Assembly: GCA_035308365.1 (NCBI GenBank)
Contig: DATGGU010000134.1
Location: 5,888 to 69,887 of the forward strand
Direction: 5' to 3'
DNA length: 64,000 nt
Source: PALSA-505 sp035308365
GTDB taxonomy: Bacteria; Actinomycetota; Actinomycetes; Streptosporangiales; Streptosporangiaceae
Under the pieces are notes generated by a model. The model searched no databases and was not told where the DNA came from. It was given only the letters and a program-made list of their open reading frames with translations. Shown here in pieces: positions 48,667-57,127 of the stretch. Numbering within the stretch: position 1 is the stretch's first letter; the number at the start of each line of letters is the position of its first letter. The position numbers and the translations under genes are program-made.

Positions 48667-48882
48667 TCAGGCCTCGATGGGGTTGCCCTCGTTGTCGGTG
48701 AGCGACAGCGCCGTCTTGGGACACGACATGACCGCGTGCCGCACCTGGCTTTCCAGCTCCGGCGGAATGTCGGTCACCAGGATGTTCAGGTTGTCCTCGT
48801 CGTCCACCTCGAAGACCTGGGGCACGAGCCCCGCGCACACCGCGTTCGACTCACAGAGGTCATAGTCGGCGCGTACTCTCAT
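48667..48882 (-). CDS. Single-cluster ferredoxin ([3Fe-4S]/[4Fe-4S] type)
   Basis: A 71-residue ferredoxin of the actinobacterial P450/monooxygenase-donor type. Cluster ligands are C10 (DLCESNAVC), C16 and the Cys in MSCPKTALSL; the second Cys of the usual CxxC is replaced, as in [3Fe-4S] members. EVDDEDNLNILV is typical. No cytochrome P450 gene is in the window, so the partner is encoded elsewhere. Confidence 0.88.
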   Translation of the reverse strand: MRVRADYDLCESNAVCAGLVPQVFEVDDEDNLNILVTDIPPELESQVRHAVMSCPKTALSLTDNEGNPIEA

Positions 48883-48936
48883 CCTCGGCTGCCTTTCATC
48901 GCGCTTGGCGCCACACTACCGGGAGGGCAGGCAGGG

Positions 48937-49569
48937 GTGGATGCCGGACTCATCAAGGCGGCGCAGTCGGCCAAGGGGTTCATGCCGGACGACGAGGGCC
49001 TGGCGCTGCACGAGACCGCCGCCGGCTATGCCCGGCTCGGGCCGGTCGTGGAGATCGGCACCTACTGCGGCAAGTCCACGATCTACCTGGCCGCGGCCGC
49101 CCGTACGGAAGGCCAGTTCGTGATCACGGTGGATCACCACCGCGGTTCGGAGGAGAACCAGCCCGGCTGGGAGTACCACGACACCGAGCTGGTCGATCCC
49201 GCGACCGGGCGGCTGGACACGCTGCCGCACTTCCGGTCGAACCTGGCCGCGTCCGGCCTGGAGGACAGCGTCATCGCGATCGTCGGCCGGTCGGCCGACG
49301 TGGCCAGGCTGTGGGCCAGCCCGGTCGGGATGCTGTTCATCGACGGCGGCCACACCGACGCCGCCGTGATCGCCGACTATCAGGGCTGGGCCCCGCACCT
49401 GGCCCGTGGCGGCGCACTGGCCATTCACGACGTGTTCCCCGATCCTGCCGACGGCGGCCAGGCGCCCTACCGCATCTACCGGCGGGCCCTGGCTTCCGGC
49501 GCGTTCACCGAGGTCCGGGTGCACGGTTCGCTGCGCGTGCTGGAGCGCACCGGCGAGGGGATCGGCTGA
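48937..49569 (+). CDS. Class I SAM-dependent methyltransferase (Methyltransf_24 type)
   Basis: A 210-residue protein with motif I VVEIGTYCGKSTIYLA, strand-2 acidic ITVDHHRGSE, and the LFIDGGHTDAAVIADY motif characteristic of Methyltransf_24 (O-methyltransferase- and cephalosporin hydroxylase-like). The C-terminal strand ends HGSLRVLER. GTG 48937 is used after GGGAGG. Substrate unknown. It is divergent from the ferredoxin gene and convergent with the next operon. Confidence 0.75.
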   Translation: MDAGLIKAAQSAKGFMPDDEGLALHETAAGYARLGPVVEIGTYCGKSTIYLAAAARTEGQFVITVDHHRGSEENQPGWEYHDTELVDPATGRLDTLPHFRSNLAASGLEDSVIAIVGRSADVARLWASPVGMLFIDGGHTDAAVIADYQGWAPHLARGGALAIHDVFPDPADGGQAPYRIYRRALASGAFTEVRVHGSLRVLERTGEGIG

Positions 49570-49573
49570 GGCG

Positions 49574-50692
49574 CTAGCGGGACATTCCGGCGGCGGCGCA
49601 GCCGCAGGCGGCCGGGTCGGCGGGTGGGCTCCCGGTGAGCAGCCCGGCGCCGGCGTCACGGAACAGCCCGGCCCCGCCGGTCGCGCCGGACAGCGCGTCC
49701 GCGGCCAGGATGATCGCCGCCGCCGTCCAGCTGCTCCGCTCGGCCGGGAAGTGCGCCCGGTTGGCGAACTGCCAGCCGGTCCAGTACGCACCGTCGTCGT
49801 CCCTCAGGTGCTGGATGACCGCGAACAGTTCCCCGGCCGTGTCCCGGTCGCCAACCGCGTCCAGGGCGAGCACCAGCTCACAGGTCTCCGCGCCGGTCAC
49901 CCAGGGCTCGTTGCTGACGCAGCGCACGCCGATCCCCGGCTCGGTGAACTCTTCCCACCGGGCGGCCAGCAGGTCCCGGGCCGCGTCGCCGCGCACCGCC
50001 CCGCCCAGCACCGGGTAGTACCAGTCCATCGAGAACCAGCTCTTGTCCTCGAACGCCTCCGGGTGGCCGGCGATGACGTGGGCGAGCTGGTCGGCGGCCA
50101 GCTCCCAGTCCGGCTGCGGCTGGCCGGCCAGCTCGGCCAGCGAGATCGCGCAGCGCAGGCTCTGGTGGATGCTGGAACAGCCGGCCAGCAGGGCGAACGA
50201 CGCCGGGCTGCCGTCGGCCTCCCGCTGCCAGATGATCTCACCGCGCGGCGCGCGCAGGCCGAGCACGAACTCCATCGCCCGCTGGACCACCGGCCACATC
50301 TGTGCGGCGAACTCCTCGTCCCCGGTCACAAGGAGTTCGTGCCAGACTCCAACCGCCACGTAGGCGGTCTGGTTGCTCTCCCCGGCCGCGTTGGTGACCA
50401 CCTGGCCCACCGTCTCCCTGGGCCAGGAGCCGTCCGCCCGCTGGGCCGAGCGCAGCCACTGGTAGGCGCGGCGCGCGGGGCCGGTCAGCCCGCACGTGGT
50501 CAGCGCCATCGCGCACTCCACGTGGTTCCACGCGTCGGCGTGACCGTCCGGCCAGCCGATCGCCCCGCTGGGCTGCTGCATGGCCGCGATGCTGCGGCCG
50601 GTGGCCAGGAGCTGATCGGCGGTCAGGACACCCGGCACCTCGGGCAAGCCGGCCGGGCGCAGCCCGAAGGCAAGGCCCTCATACGCCGGCAT
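49574..50692 (-). CDS. Prenyltransferase/terpene-cyclase-repeat (alpha/alpha-barrel) protein
   Basis: A 372-residue protein with repeated alpha-helical motifs like QQPSGAIGWPDGHADAWNHVE and SAQRADGSWPRETV, the QW-type pattern of squalene cyclase and prenyltransferase barrels. The DxDD acid motif of cyclases was not found, so it may be a sugar- or lipid-processing barrel instead. ATG 50692 overlaps the methyltransferase stop by 14 bp. It is the third gene of a glycosyltransferase-methyltransferase-barrel operon. Confidence 0.65.
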   Translation of the reverse strand: MPAYEGLAFGLRPAGLPEVPGVLTADQLLATGRSIAAMQQPSGAIGWPDGHADAWNHVECAMALTTCGLTGPARRAYQWLRSAQRADGSWPRETVGQVVTNAAGESNQTAYVAVGVWHELLVTGDEEFAAQMWPVVQRAMEFVLGLRAPRGEIIWQREADGSPASFALLAGCSSIHQSLRCAISLAELAGQPQPDWELAADQLAHVIAGHPEAFEDKSWFSMDWYYPVLGGAVRGDAARDLLAARWEEFTEPGIGVRCVSNEPWVTGAETCELVLALDAVGDRDTAGELFAVIQHLRDDDGAYWTGWQFANRAHFPAERSSWTAAAIILAADALSGATGGAGLFRDAGAGLLTGSPPADPAACGCAAAGMSR

Positions 50693-51443
50693 TCGCCCTC
50701 TCCCTGACTGGGAAGGTACCGCCGTAACAAGAGAATTTCTTTTCCGCATACACAACGAGGCTCTTCCCGATCAACGGATTGAGAGCCCGCTCCGCCAACC
50801 TGGTAACGGCTGGCCGCTTCATAATGTCCCAGACGAGCAGCCGGTGATAGGCCCGGGCGGCCGGGTGCTCGTCGTCGTGCACACCGACCGCGCACTTCAG
50901 CCACCAGTAGGGCGAGTGCAGCCCGTGCGCGTGGTGGTGCGGGCCGACGGCGAGCCCGGCCAGGGTGAGCTTGGCTTCGATCTCGGCCCTGGTGTAGATG
51001 CGGACGTGGCCGCCGGGGACGTTGTGGTAGTCGTCGGACAGCGCCCAGCAGATGCGTTCGGGCAGCCAGGCGGGCACGGTCACCGCGGCGATGCCGCCCG
51101 GGCGCAGCACCCGGGCGATCTCGTTCATCGCCCGCTGGTCGCTGGGGATGTGCTCGAGCACCTCGGCGGCGATCACCCGGTCGAAGCTGGCATCAGGGAA
51201 CGGCATCGCGGTGGCATCGCCCGATACAGCCGTCGCCGACGCTCCGGGGGGTACCTCACCGGCCTCGAACATGGCCGCGAACATGGCGTTCACCTGGTCG
51301 AGTTCGCCCTTGTCGGCATCCAGCGCGACCACGTCCGCGCCGCGCCGCAGCGCCTCGAACGCGTGCCTGCCCGCGCCGCAGCCGAGGTCGAGCACGCGCG
51401 TCCCCCCGGTGATGGCAAGACGGCCAAACTCGACGGTCAGCAT
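50679..51443 (-). CDS. Class I SAM-dependent methyltransferase
   Basis: A 254-residue methyltransferase: RVLDLGCGAGRHAFEAL (motif I), VVALDADKGEL (motif II), FDRVIAAEVLEHIPSDQRAM and LRPGGIAAVTVPAW. This is the UbiE/COQ5-like fold used on small molecules or lipids. It overlaps the upstream glycosyltransferase gene and the downstream barrel gene, so all three are translationally coupled and probably act on one product. Confidence 0.85.
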   Translation of the reverse strand: MLTVEFGRLAITGGTRVLDLGCGAGRHAFEALRRGADVVALDADKGELDQVNAMFAAMFEAGEVPPGASATAVSGDATAMPFPDASFDRVIAAEVLEHIPSDQRAMNEIARVLRPGGIAAVTVPAWLPERICWALSDDYHNVPGGHVRIYTRAEIEAKLTLAGLAVGPHHHAHGLHSPYWWLKCAVGVHDDEHPAARAYHRLLVWDIMKRPAVTRLAERALNPLIGKSLVVYAEKKFSCYGGTFPVRERANAGV

Positions 51444-52771
51444 CCCTTGACTGCGCCGATCGTCGCGCGGTACTGCGCCACCGTGGCGCGGGCGACCGCG
51501 GGCCAGGCGAACCGCTCCTGCACCCGGCGCAGCGCCGCGTCGCCGAGCCGCTCCCGTTCGGCCGGGGAGGCGAGCAGCCGGCCGAGTACGGCGGCCAGTT
51601 CGTCCGCGTCACCGGGCTCGACCAGCGCGGCGGCCTCCCCGGTCACCTCGGGCAGCGCGCCGGTCCTGGAGGCGACGAGCGGGGTGCCCGAGGCCATGTG
51701 CTCGACGGCCGGCAGCGAGAACCCCTCGTACAGCGAGGGCACGACGGCGATCTGGGCGCTGGCGAGCAGTTCGGCGAGTTCGTCGTTGCTCATCCCGTGG
51801 GTGAACCGGACCGGGCCGGCCAGGCCCAGCTCACCCATCAGCTTGTCGGTCGGGCCGCCCGGCGTGGGCTTGCTGACCACGATCAGGTGGGCGTCCGGCG
51901 CGGCCGCGGAATCCAGCAGCTTCCGGAACGCGCGCAGTAGCGTGGTCACGCCCTTCATCGGCGAGTCCGCACTGGCCACGGCGACCACCCGGCCCGCCAC
52001 CCTGGGCTGGCGGCGCGGGTGGAACAGGCGGGTGTCCACGCCGAGCGGGATGACCTTGACGCTGTCCGGGACGGCCCGGAAGTCCTTGATGATGTCCCGG
52101 CGTGAGGATTCGGAAACGGTCAGGATCGGGCCGTTCATGGACACCCGGTGCGCGACCCGGCCCTGCATCCGGACGAACGCGTACCAGCGGCGTTTGCCCA
52201 GCCGGGACAGCCCGCGGGTCGCCTCCAGTTCGATCCGGCGGTCCACGCTGACCGGGTGGTGAATGCTGGTGACCAGCGGCAGCCCGAGCCGGGCCAGGCC
52301 GAGCAGGCCGTAGCCGAGCACCTGGTTGTCGTGCACGACGTCGAAGTCGCCGCTGCGCGGGCGCAGTGCCCGCAGCGCGCGCAGGCTGAAGGTGAGCGGC
52401 TCGGGGAAGGCGCCGGTCTTCATCGCGGCGACCTCGAGCACGTCGATCCAGTCCCGGTACTCACCCAGCTTCGGCGTGCGGAACGGATCGTCATCCCGGT
52501 ACAGGTCCAGGCTCGGCACCTGGCGCAACTGCGGCCCGGGTTCGAGCTCCGGGTAGGGCTGGCCGGAGAACACCTCGACACTGTGCCCGAGCGCGCACAG
52601 TTCGCGGCTGAGGTGCCTGACGTAGATGCCCTGGCCGCCGCAGTGCGGCTTGCTCCGGTAGGACAGCATCGCGATGCGCAGCGGCTGGTCCGCCTCGGCC
52701 GCGCCGCCGAGCCGGGCCACGGTGGTCTGCGGCGTGGCCGTTTCTGGGCGCCGGGCTCGCACGCTGGTCAC
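51437..52771 (-). CDS. GT4-family glycosyltransferase
   Basis: A 444-residue GT-B enzyme. The N-terminal domain has the acceptor-loop pattern SYRSKPHCGGQGIYVRHLS; the C-terminal domain has VAVASADSPMKGVTTLLRAF and the nucleotide-sugar motif PSLYEGFSLPAVEHMASGTPL (split at E and G here). GTG 52771 follows GGAAGG; the longer open frame upstream runs through the divergent promoter. The donor sugar may be GDP-mannose-derived given the divergent gmd, but that is inference. Confidence 0.85.
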   Translation of the reverse strand: MTSVRARRPETATPQTTVARLGGAAEADQPLRIAMLSYRSKPHCGGQGIYVRHLSRELCALGHSVEVFSGQPYPELEPGPQLRQVPSLDLYRDDDPFRTPKLGEYRDWIDVLEVAAMKTGAFPEPLTFSLRALRALRPRSGDFDVVHDNQVLGYGLLGLARLGLPLVTSIHHPVSVDRRIELEATRGLSRLGKRRWYAFVRMQGRVAHRVSMNGPILTVSESSRRDIIKDFRAVPDSVKVIPLGVDTRLFHPRRQPRVAGRVVAVASADSPMKGVTTLLRAFRKLLDSAAAPDAHLIVVSKPTPGGPTDKLMGELGLAGPVRFTHGMSNDELAELLASAQIAVVPSLYEGFSLPAVEHMASGTPLVASRTGALPEVTGEAAALVEPGDADELAAVLGRLLASPAERERLGDAALRRVQERFAWPAVARATVAQYRATIGAVKGC

Positions 52772-52966
52772 GCAGTCGCCCTTCCTCGTAAGAAGCCTGA
52801 TAGAACCGGATGTGCCGAGCTGATCGAGGCCTGCGCTGCGTGACCTCCAGGCAGCGAACATTACCATCCGGTACACCCCGTCCTGCGGGTATCCCGGCGG
52901 AGCGCTGGCCGGGGCTGGGTAGGCTACCGGCGACGTGGCCCGAATTCTGTTCGGGTCCCGAGCGTC

Positions 52967-54013
52967 ATGGAGGTTCCGCTGGCTAAGCGCGCACTGATCA
53001 CCGGCATAACCGGGCAGGACGGCTCCTACCTCGCCGAGCACCTGCTCGCCCTCGGCTACGACGTCTGGGGCCTGGTCCGCGGCCAGTCCAACCCGCGGGT
53101 GCAGCGGGTGCGGGAACTGCTCGCCGACGTCAAGCTGGCCCGCGGCGACCTGCTCGACCAGGGCAGCCTGATCTCCGCCGTCGAGCGGGCCCAGCCCGAC
53201 GAGGTGTACAACCTGGCGGCCATCTCCTACGTGCCCATGTCCTGGCAGCAGGCGGAGCTCACCGGCGAGGTCACCGGCCTCGGCGTGCTCCGGGTGCTCG
53301 AGGCGATCCGGGTGTGCAGCGGGATCAGCGCGTCACGCACGCCCGGGCGCGGCCAGATCCGGTTCTATCAGGCGTCCTCATCGGAGATGTTCGGCCAGGT
53401 GCGCCAGTCGCCGCAGACCGAGGAAACGCCCTTCCACCCGCGCAGCCCCTACGGCGTGGCCAAGGTCTACGGGCACTTCCTCACCCAGAACTACCGCGAG
53501 TCCTACGGCATGTACGCGGTGTCCGGCATCCTGTTCAACCACGAGTCGCCGCGCCGCGGCACGGAGTTCGTCACCCGCAAGATCTCGGTGGCCGCCGCCA
53601 AGATCAAGCTGGGCCTGGCCCGGCAGCTCCGCCTCGGCAACCTGTCGGCCAGCCGCGACTGGGGCTTCGCCGGCGACTACGTGCGCGCGATGCGGCTCAT
53701 GCTCGCCCAGGACGAGCCCGCCGACTACGTCGTCGGCACCGGCATCACGCACTCGGTGGAGCAGCTCGTCCAGCGGGCCTTCGAGGTGGCCGGGCTGGAC
53801 TGGCGCGACCACGTGGTGTGCGACGCCGCGTTCATCCGCCCGGCCGAGGTCGATAAGCTCTGCGCCGACGCGTCGAAGGCACGGGAGCGGCTTGGCTGGA
53901 CACCCTCCACCACGTTCGACGAGCTGGTCACGATGATGGTCGAGTCCGACCTGAACCTGCTGTCCGCTCCCGGTGGGTATGCCGACGACTCGTTCAGCCA
54001 TGATGTGTGGTGA
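52967..54013 (+). CDS. gmd: GDP-mannose 4,6-dehydratase
   Basis: Short-chain dehydrogenase/reductase converting GDP-mannose to GDP-4-keto-6-deoxymannose, precursor of fucose, rhamnose and related sugars. ALITGITGQDGSYLAEHLL is the NADP motif; catalytic Ser and YxxxK are in QASSSEMFG and SPYGVAKVYG; FNHESPRRG and the ASRDWGFAGDYV block are diagnostic. The ATG at 52967 lacks a ribosome site, whereas a CTG at 52979 has GGAGGT four bases upstream and would start MAKRALITG, the common N-terminus. It is divergent from the glycosyltransferase operon. Confidence 0.93.
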   Translation: MEVPLAKRALITGITGQDGSYLAEHLLALGYDVWGLVRGQSNPRVQRVRELLADVKLARGDLLDQGSLISAVERAQPDEVYNLAAISYVPMSWQQAELTGEVTGLGVLRVLEAIRVCSGISASRTPGRGQIRFYQASSSEMFGQVRQSPQTEETPFHPRSPYGVAKVYGHFLTQNYRESYGMYAVSGILFNHESPRRGTEFVTRKISVAAAKIKLGLARQLRLGNLSASRDWGFAGDYVRAMRLMLAQDEPADYVVGTGITHSVEQLVQRAFEVAGLDWRDHVVCDAAFIRPAEVDKLCADASKARERLGWTPSTTFDELVTMMVESDLNLLSAPGGYADDSFSHDVW

Positions 54014-54093
54014 GTTCGGGGTGGGGCGCTGGTTCCCCGGGAAGACCATCATTGTCCATTACGGAGACATCCAGCCTGCTGGCCGGCCCTGAC

Positions 54094-55212
54094 CTACTCC
54101 AGCGGGCCGAAGAACGCCTGCAGGTCCGCCGCCAGCAGGGCCGGGGCCTCCATCGCCGGGAAGTGCCTGCCGCGCTCGAACTCCGACCAGTGCGCACCGG
54201 GCGGCGCCGGGACCAGGCGGCGGACCGTCTCATCGGCACCGAACACCGCGAAGCCCTGCGGCACCTCCGGTGGCGCCCCCCAGTCGGTGGAGTGCGCCTG
54301 GTCGTACAGGGTGTGCGCGGCGCTGGCGCCGGACCCGGTGAACCAGTACAGGCTGACGGTGGTCAGCAACTGGTCCCGGCCGACCGGCAGGTCGGTCCAC
54401 TCGTGAACCTTCTCCGCGATCCAGGCGAGTTGCAGCACCGGCGAGTCCGTCAGGCCGTAACCGATGGTCTGCGGCCGGCTGTTCTGGATCGCCAGGTAGC
54501 CGGAGCCCTCGTTCCCGAAGGCGGCCATCCGGTCCGCGATCAGCTTGTCGACCGGGTCGTTTTCATCGAGCTTGTCAGCCATCCCGGGGATGAAGGTGGC
54601 GGTGGCGGCGGCGGTCAGCGGATCGGTCACCACGTGCATGCCGATGACACGCTCACCGTCGAGCCCGGCGACCATGCCCGACACCCCGGCCCCGATGTCG
54701 CCGCCGTGCACGCCGTACCGCTGGTAGCCAAGCCGCCGCATCAGCTCGGCCCAGGCCCGGGCGGTGCGGCCCATGGTCCAGCCTTCCGAGGCCAGCGGGG
54801 TGGAGAAGGCATACCCCGGCAACGACGGCGCGACGACATGGAACGCCTGGCCTTCGGCCGGGTTGACCAGCGGCTCGATCAGCTCCAGAAACTCGGCCAC
54901 CGAGCTGGGGTACCCATGGGTGATCAGCAGTGGCTTGGCATCGGCCCGGCCGGACCTGACGTGCAGAAAATGGATCCGCTGCCCGTCGATCTCGGTGGTG
55001 AACTGCGGATACTCATTCAGCCGCGCCTCGGCGGCCCGCCAGTCGAACCCGGTGCGCCAGTACTCGGCCAGCTCCCTGAGATACCCCAGCGGTATCCCGC
55101 GGGTCCACCCCGCCCCGGGCATCTCGCCGGGCCAGCGGGCGCCGGCCAGCCGGCCGCGCAGGTAGTCAACCTCGGCCTGTGGAACCTCGATGCGGAAGGC
55201 CTGAATGCTCAT
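54094..55212 (-). CDS. Epoxide hydrolase, EHN family
   Basis: A 372-residue alpha/beta hydrolase with the N-terminal EHN domain (FRIEVPQAEVDYLRGRL, ARWPGEMPGAGWTRG). The nucleophile Asp is in VHGGDIGAGVS, the oxyanion loop in HGYPSS, and the catalytic His in GRHFPAMEAP. It opens epoxides to diols, probably for detoxification. ATG 55212 has GGAGAAA upstream. The divergent WYL regulator and a shared 33-bp palindrome point to its control. Confidence 0.87.
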   Translation of the reverse strand: MSIQAFRIEVPQAEVDYLRGRLAGARWPGEMPGAGWTRGIPLGYLRELAEYWRTGFDWRAAEARLNEYPQFTTEIDGQRIHFLHVRSGRADAKPLLITHGYPSSVAEFLELIEPLVNPAEGQAFHVVAPSLPGYAFSTPLASEGWTMGRTARAWAELMRRLGYQRYGVHGGDIGAGVSGMVAGLDGERVIGMHVVTDPLTAAATATFIPGMADKLDENDPVDKLIADRMAAFGNEGSGYLAIQNSRPQTIGYGLTDSPVLQLAWIAEKVHEWTDLPVGRDQLLTTVSLYWFTGSGASAAHTLYDQAHSTDWGAPPEVPQGFAVFGADETVRRLVPAPPGAHWSEFERGRHFPAMEAPALLAADLQAFFGPLE

Positions 55213-55260
55213 CGCGTTTCTCCTTGTCGCGGCGCTCGTACTGACAAGAAGAAGGCTAGG

Positions 55261-55293
55261 CATAATCTAGGAAAGGTCCTTTCCTAGATTATG
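55261..55293. promoter_or_regulatory. Perfect 33-bp palindromic operator between epoxide hydrolase and WYL regulator
   Basis: CATAATCTAGGAAAGG, a central T, then its exact inverse. Each end carries CATAAT, a plausible -10 box facing each divergent gene. One bound dimer could thus cover both promoters. The adjacent WYL regulator is the likely ligand-responsive binder. Confidence 0.75.
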
Positions 55294-55307
55294 GTCAGAG
55301 TTGAAGA

Positions 55308-56267
55308 ATGCTGGAAACCTCGGCCCGCCTGCTGCGCCTGCTGTCCCTGCTGCAAGCCCGGCGTGACTGGACGAGCGCCGAGCTGGCCGCCAAGCTCGGG
55401 GTCACCACCCGCACCATCCGCAACGACATCAACCGGCTGCGCGACCTCGGCTACCCGGTCGAGGCCCGCCCAGGAGTGGCCGGCGGGTACCGGCTGGGCT
55501 CCGGGGGAGCCCTGCCGCCGCTGCTGCTCGACGACGAGGAAGCCGTGGCCGTCGCGGTCGGCCTGCGCACCGCCGCCAGCGCCTCGATCACCGGGATCGA
55601 GGAAGCTTCGGTGCGCGCCCTGGCCAAGCTGCAGCAGGTGCTCCCCTCCCGGCTGCGCCACCGGGTCAGCGCCGTCCAGTCGGCTACATTGTCCATGCCC
55701 TCGCCCGGCCCGGCGGTCGATCCGGACACCCTCACCATGATCGCAACCGCGTGCCGGGACCACGAACTGCTCCGCTTCGGCTACCGCTCCCATTCCGGCA
55801 CGGCTACCCGGCGCTCGGCCGAGCCCTACCGCCTGGTCAACGACCGGCGGCGCTGGTACCTGGTGGCCTGGGACACCGGCCGCGACGACTGGCGCACCTT
55901 CCGGGTGGACCGGATCCAGCCCCGCCCTCCGGCCGGGCCGCGCTTCGCCCCCCGCCCGCTGCCGCCCGACGAGGAGATCATGGCCCGGGTGGCTCGCGGC
56001 GTCGGCGAAGCCACCTGGAAGTACCGGGCCAAGGTGATCGTCCAGGCCCCCGCGGCCTACGTTCGCGGCCGCCTGCCGATCCCGGTGGCGGTGCAACCCC
56101 TGGGCGAGGACCGGTGCTCGTTCGAGCCAGGCTCGGACCACCCCGAGATGCTCGCCCTCCACCTGGGACTGCTGGACGCCGACTTCACCGTCGTGGACTC
56201 GCCCGAGCTGGTGGACGCCCTGCGCAAGCTGAGCCGCCGCTACCAGCGCGCGATCGGCGCCCAGTAG
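55308..56267 (+). CDS. HTH_11/WYL-domain transcriptional regulator
   Basis: A 319-residue YafY-like regulator. N-terminal helix-turn-helix: RDWTSAELAAKLGVTTRTI and NDINRLRDLGYPVEA; then a linker and the WYL domain with EPYRLVNDRRRWYLVAWD and DWRTFRVDRIQ, followed by the WCX-like C-terminus. WYL proteins sense small molecules or nucleic acids. It is divergent from the epoxide hydrolase and shares the palindrome, so it probably controls both. Confidence 0.87.
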   Translation: MLETSARLLRLLSLLQARRDWTSAELAAKLGVTTRTIRNDINRLRDLGYPVEARPGVAGGYRLGSGGALPPLLLDDEEAVAVAVGLRTAASASITGIEEASVRALAKLQQVLPSRLRHRVSAVQSATLSMPSPGPAVDPDTLTMIATACRDHELLRFGYRSHSGTATRRSAEPYRLVNDRRRWYLVAWDTGRDDWRTFRVDRIQPRPPAGPRFAPRPLPPDEEIMARVARGVGEATWKYRAKVIVQAPAAYVRGRLPIPVAVQPLGEDRCSFEPGSDHPEMLALHLGLLDADFTVVDSPELVDALRKLSRRYQRAIGAQ

Positions 56268-56316
56268 CAGCCGGGCGCTCCGAAGCTACGCCGCCGATCT
56301 GGCCAACTGACTCAAG

Positions 56317-56339
56317 ACACCCGCCGCCTGGCGGTGTGC
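56317..56339 (+). terminator. Hairpin after the WYL regulator gene
   Basis: ACACCCGCC and GGCGGTGTG arms around a GCCT loop, about 50 bp after the stop codon. One base does not pair. Confidence 0.45.
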
Positions 56340-56379
56340 ACTGGCAACCGGCTACCCGGGCAGTATGCCAATTGGATGG

Positions 56380-56385
56380 TACTTT
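56380..56385 (+). promoter_or_regulatory. -10 box of the AbrB/VapC operon
   Basis: TACTTT lies exactly 12 to 7 bases before the antitoxin ATG at 56392, predicting a leaderless transcript, as in the other toxin-antitoxin pair. The -35 is not clear. Confidence 0.5.
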
Positions 56386-56391
56386 TATGGT

Positions 56392-56628
56392 ATGCGGGCA
56401 ACTATTGACAAGGCAGGGCGCCTGGTTATCCCCAAGACGCTACGGGACAGCATTGGCCTGGTGCCTGGCGAGGTAGAGGTGACCGCCGACGGCGCCGGCC
56501 TGCACATAGAGCCGCCCCCAGACGACCGGCTGGAAGACGAAGACGGCCTGCTGGTCATCCCGGCCGCTCCTGACGGCCCCGTCGGCGACGACCTGGTCCG
56601 GATGCTGCGCGATGCCGACCAGCGATGA
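56392..56628 (+). CDS. AbrB/MazE-fold antitoxin
   Basis: A 78-residue antitoxin. MRATIDKAGRLVIPKTLRDS is the swapped-hairpin AbrB DNA-binding domain; the acidic tail (PPPDDRLEDEDG) binds the toxin. ATG 56392 fits both the domain boundary and the predicted transcription start. It overlaps the toxin gene by 17 bp. Confidence 0.87.
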   Translation: MRATIDKAGRLVIPKTLRDSIGLVPGEVEVTADGAGLHIEPPPDDRLEDEDGLLVIPAAPDGPVGDDLVRMLRDADQR

Positions 56629-57040
56629 CCCGCCTCAGCTCCTGATCGACACCAGCGTCGCCGTCGCCCTTGTCACCGCCGGGCACGAACACCACCAGGC
56701 CACCAGGAAGGCCGTCGGCGACCGCCGGTGCGGGCTCAGCGGCCACGCGGCCTTCGAGACCTTCTCCGTCCTGACCCGGCTGCCCCCACCGAACCGCCGC
56801 ACCCCAGCCGTCATCGCCCAACTGCTCGCCCACAATTTCCCCGGCTCACGCTTCCTGAGCACCCAGGGCGCGCGACGGCTCCACACCAGGCTGGCATCGC
56901 TGGGTATCGCCGGCGGAGCCGTCTACGACGCGCTTGTCGCTGCCGCGTCAGCCGAGCACCAGATCCCGCTCGCCACCCGCGACCGCAGAGCCGCCGAGAC
57001 CTACCGCGCCCTCGGCATCGACTTCGAACTGATCGATTAG
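56612..57040 (+). CDS. VapC-type PIN-domain ribonuclease toxin
   Basis: A 142-residue PIN domain with the acidic set intact: Asp in LLIDTSVAVAL, Glu in FETFSVLTRL, Asp in GGAVYDALVAA and Asp in LATRDRRAAETY. It should be an active site-specific ribonuclease, held by the overlapping AbrB-type antitoxin. This contrasts with the defective toxin at 12.5 kb. Confidence 0.87.
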   Translation: MPTSDDPPQLLIDTSVAVALVTAGHEHHQATRKAVGDRRCGLSGHAAFETFSVLTRLPPPNRRTPAVIAQLLAHNFPGSRFLSTQGARRLHTRLASLGIAGGAVYDALVAAASAEHQIPLATRDRRAAETYRALGIDFELID

Positions 57041-57127
57041 AGCGCTTGGTCAGCAGCCCACGTGGGTGAGCTCCCCGGGCGTGCGGGTGGCTGCGGCCAG
57101 ATCCTCCCCAAAGGGTGGCTTGCCTGG

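Noticed and set aside
52790..52880. A seventh copy of the dispersed repeat in the glycosyltransferase-gmd gap
   Set aside because: Only short matches (AAGCCT, GAACC) occur and no paired inverted end was found.
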